From an uncultured Rhodopila sp. (lineage in GTDB: Bacteria > Pseudomonadota > Alphaproteobacteria > Acetobacterales > Acetobacteraceae), in assembly GCA_903932145.1 (NCBI GenBank), contig CAIZFE010000088.1:1-60229 (forward strand): DNA of 60,229 nucleotides, read 5' to 3'. Shown here piece after piece: positions 55,502 to 60,229 of the stretch; position 1 is the stretch's first letter; every line of letters begins with the position of its first letter. Below the pieces are notes generated by a model that saw only the letters and a program-made list of their open reading frames with translations, was not told where the DNA came from and did no database searches. A program made the position numbers and the translations under genes.

Positions 55502-56602
55502 ATGCCGCTAACGACGGTTTCAAATGGACGGACCTATGACTGGAGCTACGCGGTAGGGCGCGCCGCCGCGACAGGAACCGGGTTCAACTATCCGCAGACG
55601 ATGTGCCTTGGCAACGACGGCGACATCTTCGTCGCAAACCGCGGCAACGAAAATAACTTCGGTCAGCGCGTCAACCGCGTGAAACTCGGCAAACCGGGTG
55701 AAGAAGAACTACTGGCCGAATTCTTCCAGTGGGGCGAAGGCGATGGTAAATCCCATTGGCCGTTTGGCGTTGCCGTCGATAGCAACAACAACGTGTTCGT
55801 TTCGGACGAGTGGAACAACACGATCTCGGTCTTCCACGGCAACGGCACGTTCATTCGTCAATTCGGCAAAACCGGCAGCAACGACGGCGAATTACTGCGT
55901 CCGGCCGGTTTGGCGTTCGACAAGAACGACCACCTGATTGTCGTCGATAGCGGCAACAACCGCCTTCAGGCATTCACCAACGACGGCAAATTCCTGGCCA
56001 AATATGGCAAGGCTGGCAGCGGAGACGGTGAATTTAACCAGCCCTGGGGAATCACGCTGGATTCGGCCGGCAACATGTATGTGGCGGACTGGAAGAACCA
56101 TCGCGTGCAAAAGCTGTCGCCGAAGGGCGAATTCCTGATGAAGATCGGTGAATACGGTGTGGTTCCGGCAGCGTCCGACGCGTTCGCGGTGACCTACCTC
56201 GGACCCTATATCTCAACCACACCGCCCGCCGAGTATCCCAAGGCCGGTGTGCTGAACCATCCCACCGATGTTGCCGTGGACACCGACGGCGACATCTACA
56301 TCGCCGACTGGGGCAATCATCGGATCAGCATTTTTGATGCCAGCGGGCATCCGATCACCAATCTGATGGGCGATGCTCAGGTCATGTCAAAATGGGGTCA
56401 GCAAAGTATCGATGCGAACCCCGACATGATGAAGGCATTGCGCCGCGTGCGGAACCTGGAGCCGCAGTGGCGCTTCTGCTTCCCGACGGCGGTGGAATTC
56501 AACCCAAAGACGGACGAAATCATCGTCGCTGACAGTCAACGCAACCGTCTGCAAATATACAAAAAAGTGCGCGATTACGTGGACTTTCAGGCCAATTTGT
56601 AA
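55502..56602 (+). CDS. NHL-repeat six-bladed beta-propeller protein
   Basis: 366 residues, GGGAGG before ATG 55502. Repeats of the NHL type: HWPFGVAVDSNNNVFVSDEW, NRLQAFTNDGKFLAKYGKAG, QPWGITLDSAGNMYVADWKN, HPTDVAVDTDGDIYIADWGN; about six blades. No signal peptide, which is unusual for NHL proteins in bacteria. NHL propellers bind proteins, RNA or act as lyases (peptidyl-amidoglycolate lyase). Third gene of the DUF1800-DUF1501 operon, so it may be its scaffold or substrate-binding component (inference). Confidence 0.9.
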   Translation: MPLTTVSNGRTYDWSYAVGRAAATGTGFNYPQTMCLGNDGDIFVANRGNENNFGQRVNRVKLGKPGEEELLAEFFQWGEGDGKSHWPFGVAVDSNNNVFVSDEWNNTISVFHGNGTFIRQFGKTGSNDGELLRPAGLAFDKNDHLIVVDSGNNRLQAFTNDGKFLAKYGKAGSGDGEFNQPWGITLDSAGNMYVADWKNHRVQKLSPKGEFLMKIGEYGVVPAASDAFAVTYLGPYISTTPPAEYPKAGVLNHPTDVAVDTDGDIYIADWGNHRISIFDASGHPITNLMGDAQVMSKWGQQSIDANPDMMKALRRVRNLEPQWRFCFPTAVEFNPKTDEIIVADSQRNRLQIYKKVRDYVDFQANL

Positions 56603-56610
56603 CGACCTCT

Positions 56611-56649
56611 CATTGTCATGGTAGGCAAAGGCCTACTATCCACGTCTTA
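56611..56649 (+). repeat. Single copy of the dispersed hairpin repeat
   Basis: Starts CATTGTCATGGTAGGC, loop AAAG, then GCCTACTATCCACGTCTTA. Stem ATGGTAGGC / GCCTACTAT has one G-T pair. The stem sequence differs from the GIY-YIG-flanking copies but changes are compensatory, while the flanks (GTCATGG and CCACGTCTT) are kept. A further 10-bp inverted repeat (CCAGTCCGCG 56655-56664 / CGCGGACTGG 56694-56703) follows, between convergent genes. Confidence 0.8.
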
Positions 56650-56729
56650 TAGTGCCAGTCCGCGTTGGTGCCGACTCTCGCCCCCATCGTCATCGCGGAC
56701 TGGTGTAAGACGCGGTGTGGGTGCGCCGT

Positions 56730-57206
56730 TCACGCGGTGACCCAGTCGTCTTCTCGCTGGATAACCCTCTCCAGCAGGCGCAATACGTCGCTTCCGCTAG
56801 CTCCAAGCACGCCCGGCTGAGACGAACCAGCGTCAACGGCTTCCATCACGGGGTCCCCGACCTGGCCGCAAAACGCCATCGACCATTGCGGAAATGACCG
56901 CCGCTCGGTTGGCGTAAAGCTCAGCACGACGACGTCGGTATGGCGCGGGTCCATCCCAATGCGCTCGAACGTTTGTTCCACCACATCGCGAGGCCCTTCC
57001 AGCACCTGCGCGAACCCCGAACCCGTGAACAATAACGCACCGGTCACCTGATTGGCCGCGTTGCGGCGGCGTGACGCCTCTAAAATAGAGTGTATTTCCT
57101 GCCCGATATCGGCGTCGGGCCGGGCGCCTACAATATGATTCCGGCTTCGATAGATCAACCGGTACAGCGTCACCGGGGAGCTAAACCGTCGTCGCATCGG
57201 CCTCAT
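56730..57206 (-). CDS. BLUF-domain blue-light photoreceptor
   Basis: 158 residues from ATG 57206, whose ATGA overlaps the stop of the upstream GGDEF-EAL gene. One FAD-binding BLUF domain at ~11-105: Tyr19 (LYRLIYRS), Asn49 (RRRNAANQVTG), Gln67 (FAQVLEG) and Trp108/Met110 (PQWSMAF) correspond to the photoactive Tyr, Asn, Gln and Trp/Met of AppA. The C-terminal ~45 residues (GVLGASGSDVLRLLERVIQR) form a short helix, not an output domain. So it must act through a partner, most likely the phosphodiesterase encoded with it. Confidence 0.92.
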   Translation of the reverse strand: MRPMRRRFSSPVTLYRLIYRSRNHIVGARPDADIGQEIHSILEASRRRNAANQVTGALLFTGSGFAQVLEGPRDVVEQTFERIGMDPRHTDVVVLSFTPTERRSFPQWSMAFCGQVGDPVMEAVDAGSSQPGVLGASGSDVLRLLERVIQREDDWVTA

Positions 57207-59074
57207 GCTGGCATACCCATCGGCGTCGCGATCGACCCGTCCGCGCAAAATCCATTGGCATCTCCGCCGGCCCACCCGGGCCGCGCGTCCGGTCTGTGTT
57301 CTCCCAAAAAATCATCGATCTCGCGGGCCGGGATTGGGCGGCCGATCAGGTATCCCTGAATATCGGTGCATCCGTCGGCCGCCACCAAGGCCGCTTGCGC
57401 CTCGGTTTCCACGCCTTCGGCGGTGGTCGTCATGCCCAGCCCCGACCCCAACGCCGAGATTGCCCGCAGCACCGCTGTCGCCTCGGCGTCCCGACCGAGG
57501 CCGGCGATGAAGGAGCGATCGATCTTGATTTTGTCGAACGGAAACGACACCAACTGACTCAACGATGAGTAGCCGGTGCCGAAATCGTCCATCGCGATGC
57601 GAATACCGCAGGCGCGCAGCCTATGTAACGTTTCCAAGACGTGCGCCTCCCGCGCCAGTAACGAACTTTCGGTGATCTCAAGCTCCAGCCGTTCGGGACC
57701 AAGGCCGGAGGCCCGCAGCGCCGAGTGAACGGCCGCGAAGAGCCGTTCGCTGTCCGCGAACTGCCGCGGTGAGACATTCACCGCCACGGACAACCCGTCC
57801 GGCCATTGCGCCGCCACCTTGCAGGCCTCGCGCAGCACCCATTCTCCCAGGGCAACGATACAGCCGATCTCCTCAGCCACTGGAATGAACTCCATCGGCG
57901 GTACCGAACCACGGGCCGGATGGGTCCAGCGCAACAGAGCTTCGAACCCCGTCACGGCGCCGGTGCGAATGTGCAATTGCGCCTGAAACGCCAGTGAGAA
58001 CTCATTCAACGCCTGAGCCTTACGCAGGTCCGTCTCGAAGGCCTGCCGAGCGCGCGCGCCCGACGCCATTTCAGGCTCGAACATCCGCCAGGTGTGCCGG
58101 CTTGGACTTCGCGCGCGAGCGTTCTTTGCTTCGGATAACGCAAGTCCGACACGTCGCATCAGGTCATCGGCGGTGGCGCCATGCGCCGGGAACAGAACAA
58201 CGCCGATGCTGGCTCCGATGGTCACGACATGCCCGTCCACCAGGAACGGCCGCGACAGCATATCGCCCAGCCGTGCCGCCACGGCCGCCGCGCTGTCGCC
58301 GTTCCGGATCAGAATGGCGAATGCGTCGCCGCCCAACCGAACCAACAGGTCACCGTCGCGTGACTCCCGCTGCAGGCGTTGAGCGACCAGGCACAGCAGC
58401 GCATCGCCGACCGAATAGCCGAGTGTGTCGTTGACCGGAGCAAAGCGGTTGAGGTCGAGCAACAGTATGGCGTGCCGGCTTTCATACGTTGCAATATCCA
58501 ATGTGTCTTGCAGAACCCGGTTGAAATGCCGGCGATTGCCCAGACCGGTCAGGGCATCCAGCCACGCGTCCGCCGCGATCGGGGCCGCGGACAGTGTCCC
58601 GCATGCCGGGGGTCCCTCATCGAAGACCACCATCCAGGCCCCGGGGGCGACCCTGGTCACCACGATCCCCAACCACCCTGCCTGGCCACGCGCCAATCGC
58701 AGTTGACGGTCCTTCTCGCCGGCGGGTTCACGAGACGCCGAGACGCGCTCCGCGCAGAACCCGGCAATCCGGTCTTGCTGCGCCGGCGCGATACCAGCGA
58801 TATTCGGCAGGATTGTCCGCAGCGGTGGATGTTCGGCGGCCAACAGCGGCGGGATACCGAACAACGCCCCCGCCCGCTCGTTCCAGGACAGCAATCGCAG
58901 ACCGGCATCCATCGCGGCCATCGCCAACGGCGCGTGCGCTAGCATCGCTGTTGCCAGACCGACCTTCTTTCCTGGCTTCGGGCGGGGTGCATGATCCCGG
59001 GCGCGGTTCGCGGAGGGCATCCTGACCCCGATGCTCAATCCGTCCGGCGCTCGCGCCTTTGTCGTGTCCTTCAC
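57203..59074 (-). CDS. PAS-like/GGDEF(degenerate)-EAL c-di-GMP phosphodiesterase
   Basis: 623 residues from GTG 59074 with AGGAGA upstream. N-terminal basic tail (~1-40), PAS-like sensor (~42-155; AAMDAGLRLLSWNERAGALF), GGDEF domain (~172-325) whose signature reads GGDAF at 248-252, so the cyclase Glu is lost; EAL domain (~350-600) with all catalytic residues: Glu378 (FEALLRW), Asn433 (VNVSPRQF), Glu466, Asp496-Asp497 (MDDFGTGYSSL), Lys517, Asp519, Glu553 and Glu556 (TAEGVET). Expected activity is c-di-GMP hydrolysis, perhaps GTP-activated by the GGDAF domain. No membrane helix. Coupled to the BLUF gene. Confidence 0.93.
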   Translation of the reverse strand: MKDTTKARAPDGLSIGVRMPSANRARDHAPRPKPGKKVGLATAMLAHAPLAMAAMDAGLRLLSWNERAGALFGIPPLLAAEHPPLRTILPNIAGIAPAQQDRIAGFCAERVSASREPAGEKDRQLRLARGQAGWLGIVVTRVAPGAWMVVFDEGPPACGTLSAAPIAADAWLDALTGLGNRRHFNRVLQDTLDIATYESRHAILLLDLNRFAPVNDTLGYSVGDALLCLVAQRLQRESRDGDLLVRLGGDAFAILIRNGDSAAAVAARLGDMLSRPFLVDGHVVTIGASIGVVLFPAHGATADDLMRRVGLALSEAKNARARSPSRHTWRMFEPEMASGARARQAFETDLRKAQALNEFSLAFQAQLHIRTGAVTGFEALLRWTHPARGSVPPMEFIPVAEEIGCIVALGEWVLREACKVAAQWPDGLSVAVNVSPRQFADSERLFAAVHSALRASGLGPERLELEITESSLLAREAHVLETLHRLRACGIRIAMDDFGTGYSSLSQLVSFPFDKIKIDRSFIAGLGRDAEATAVLRAISALGSGLGMTTTAEGVETEAQAALVAADGCTDIQGYLIGRPIPAREIDDFLGEHRPDARPGWAGGDANGFCADGSIATPMGMPA

Positions 59075-59260
59075 AGCCGTCTCCTGGTTTTCGACATTGT
59101 CACCAGGGCAGATTACAGACAGAGCCTTACCGAACGGTTAACGCGCGACGATTTCCATGCGGCATTTTTTGCCTTGTGAAAGGGGCCGATTGTGCCCGGC
59201 CGCCATGCCGCGGAGACCGCCCGCTTGACCCTTTGCCCCGCGCCGCCCTAAAGCCGATCC

Positions 59261-60172
59261 ATGAGCGATACACAGAGCCAACCAACGGACATCGCCGCGG
59301 CGACCCAGCAGGCAGAAATTCTTGCGCAGGCGCTACCGTTCCTGCGCCGCTATGCCGGCGCGACTGTCGTTGTGAAGTACGGCGGCCATGCGATGGGCGA
59401 GGAGCATCTCGCGAAGCAGTTCGGCAATGACATCGCTTTGCTGAAGCAGGTTGGGATCAATCCGGTCGTGGTGCATGGCGGCGGGCCGCAGATCAACGCG
59501 ATGTTGAAACGCCTCGCGATCCAGTCCACCTTTATCGATGGCTTGCGGGTCACCGACGCGGCGATGGTCGAGGTCGTGGAGATGGTGCTGGCTGGCACCG
59601 TCAACAAATACGTCGCTGGTTTGATCACGCAGGCCGGCGCGCTGGCGGTCGGCATCTGCGGCAAGGACGGCGGCATGATCCGCGCCCGCAAATTGCAGCG
59701 GACCAAAATTGACCCCGGCAGCCATATCGAACAGGCACTTGACCTGGGCTTCGTGGGTGAGCCGATCGGTGTCGATGTGCGGGTGATCCATGCGCTGACC
59801 GGCGGCGGCCTGGTGCCGGTCATCGCCCCGGTGGGCCTGGGTGAGGACGGCCAGACCTACAATATCAATGCGGACACGGTGGCCGCGGCGGTGGCTGGCG
59901 CGCTGAACGCCACTCGGTTGCTGATGCTGACCGACGTGCCGGGTGTGCTGGACAAGAACAAAAAGCTGATCCCGTCGCTGACCCTGGCCGAAGTGGAAGA
60001 ACGTATCGCCGACGGCACCATCACCGGCGGGATGATCCCGAAGGTGGAGAACTGTGTCGAAGCGGTTCGTCAGGGCGTCAAAGGCGCGGTCATCCTGGAC
60101 GGCCGCGTCCCGCATGCCTGTCTGCTGGAGCTGTTTACTGAGGCCGGACCGGGGACGCTGATCAAGCGATAA
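59261..60172 (+). CDS. argB: Acetylglutamate kinase
   Basis: 303 residues. Phosphorylates N-acetyl-glutamate in arginine synthesis. ATP/substrate motifs: [14 protein letters not shown] (lysine of the kinase fold), [65 protein letters not shown]. The ~20-residue N-terminal helix ([17 protein letters not shown]) is the one used by arginine-inhibited hexameric enzymes, so feedback inhibition by arginine is likely. Stands alone here; 186 bp separate it from the divergent phosphodiesterase gene. Confidence 0.96.
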   Translation: MSDTQSQPTDIAAATQQAEILAQALPFLRRYAGATVVVKYGGHAMGEEHLAKQFGNDIALLKQVGINPVVVHGGGPQINAMLKRLAIQSTFIDGLRVTDAAMVEVVEMVLAGTVNKYVAGLITQAGALAVGICGKDGGMIRARKLQRTKIDPGSHIEQALDLGFVGEPIGVDVRVIHALTGGGLVPVIAPVGLGEDGQTYNINADTVAAAVAGALNATRLLMLTDVPGVLDKNKKLIPSLTLAEVEERIADGTITGGMIPKVENCVEAVRQGVKGAVILDGRVPHACLLELFTEAGPGTLIKR

Positions 60173-60185
60173 GACCAGTGCCTTT

Positions 60186-60220
60186 CATCGTCATGGCCCG
60201 GCTTGTCCGGGCCACCTATG
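60186..60220 (+). repeat. Single copy of the dispersed hairpin repeat at the window end
   Basis: CATCGTCATGGCCCGG-CTTG-TCCGGGCCACCTATG. Stem TGGCCCGG / CCGGGCCA. Same CATCGTCATGG start as other copies but the tail CACCTATG replaces CCACGTCTT. It lies 14 bp after argB and could serve as a terminator-like hairpin there. Confidence 0.7.
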
Positions 60221-60229
60221 CCCTGAGGG

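Overview
The window comes from a GC-rich alphaproteobacterium, most likely an acetic-acid-type Rhodospirillales (Acetobacteraceae); this is inferred from protein flavour, GC-rich codon use, frequent GTG/TTG starts and conserved gene orders (mutY-DUF721/dciA-dsbA-smc; recG divergent from sdhE-mfd; polyprenyl synthase divergent from DUF2007-tRNA methyltransferase). No rRNA or tRNA gene was recognised. Both ends cut through a chromosome: the left end truncates a ComM/YifB gene and the right end stops just after argB.

Layout. 0-8.6 kb: partial comM, a DUF2237 protein, a cluster of four perfect hairpins, a ThDP enzyme, a TonB-like protein, the class I ribonucleotide reductase beta subunit, a small conserved protein, a tRNA methyltransferase/DUF2007 pair and a polyprenyl diphosphate synthase. 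8.9-17.2 kb: RNase R overlapping an S41 protease, a flavoprotein, an NTF2-like/epoxide hydrolase pair, a small secreted protein and a beta-carbonic anhydrase. 17.2-26.5 kb: a DNA-repair block of mfd, sdhE, recG and a SWIM-domain SNF2 helicase. 26.5-27.2 kb: a small GIY-YIG nuclease gene bracketed by inverted copies of a hairpin repeat that also occurs, without the gene, at four other places in the window. 27.3-39.1 kb: M16 peptidase, GST, small coiled-coil/TM proteins (one frameshifted), an 8 x 14 bp minisatellite, an acyltransferase, mutY-dciA-dsbA-smc, a leucine-rich-repeat protein and a class 3 lipase. 39.1-40.5 kb: a decayed accessory patch with a ccdA-like antitoxin, a truncated ccdB-like toxin and a frameshifted acetyltransferase-like gene. 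40.6-48.1 kb: rpsD, two lineage-type unknown proteins, a bacterial pepsin homologue and a RoxA/MauG-type dihaem cytochrome sharing a bidirectional terminator, a TPR-like secreted protein and an SDR. 48.1-52.5 kb: an ABC exporter, a small Pro/Tyr-rich secreted protein, a luciferase-like monooxygenase and an alpha/beta hydrolase with a cysteine nucleophile. 52.9-56.6 kb: a DUF1800-DUF1501-NHL operon whose products lack export signals. 56.7-60.2 kb: a BLUF photoreceptor translationally coupled to a GGDEF(degenerate)-EAL phosphodiesterase, then argB.

Best candidates for something undescribed: (1) the GIY-YIG gene with hairpin-repeat ends plus gene-less REPIN-like doublets, a layout parallel to RAYT/REPIN elements but with a different nuclease; (2) the signal-less DUF1800-DUF1501-NHL operon opposite a monooxygenase/Cys-hydrolase pair; (3) a split, two-protein light-to-c-di-GMP switch; (4) a bacterial pepsin-family protease facing a RoxA-like dihaem oxygenase/peroxidase.
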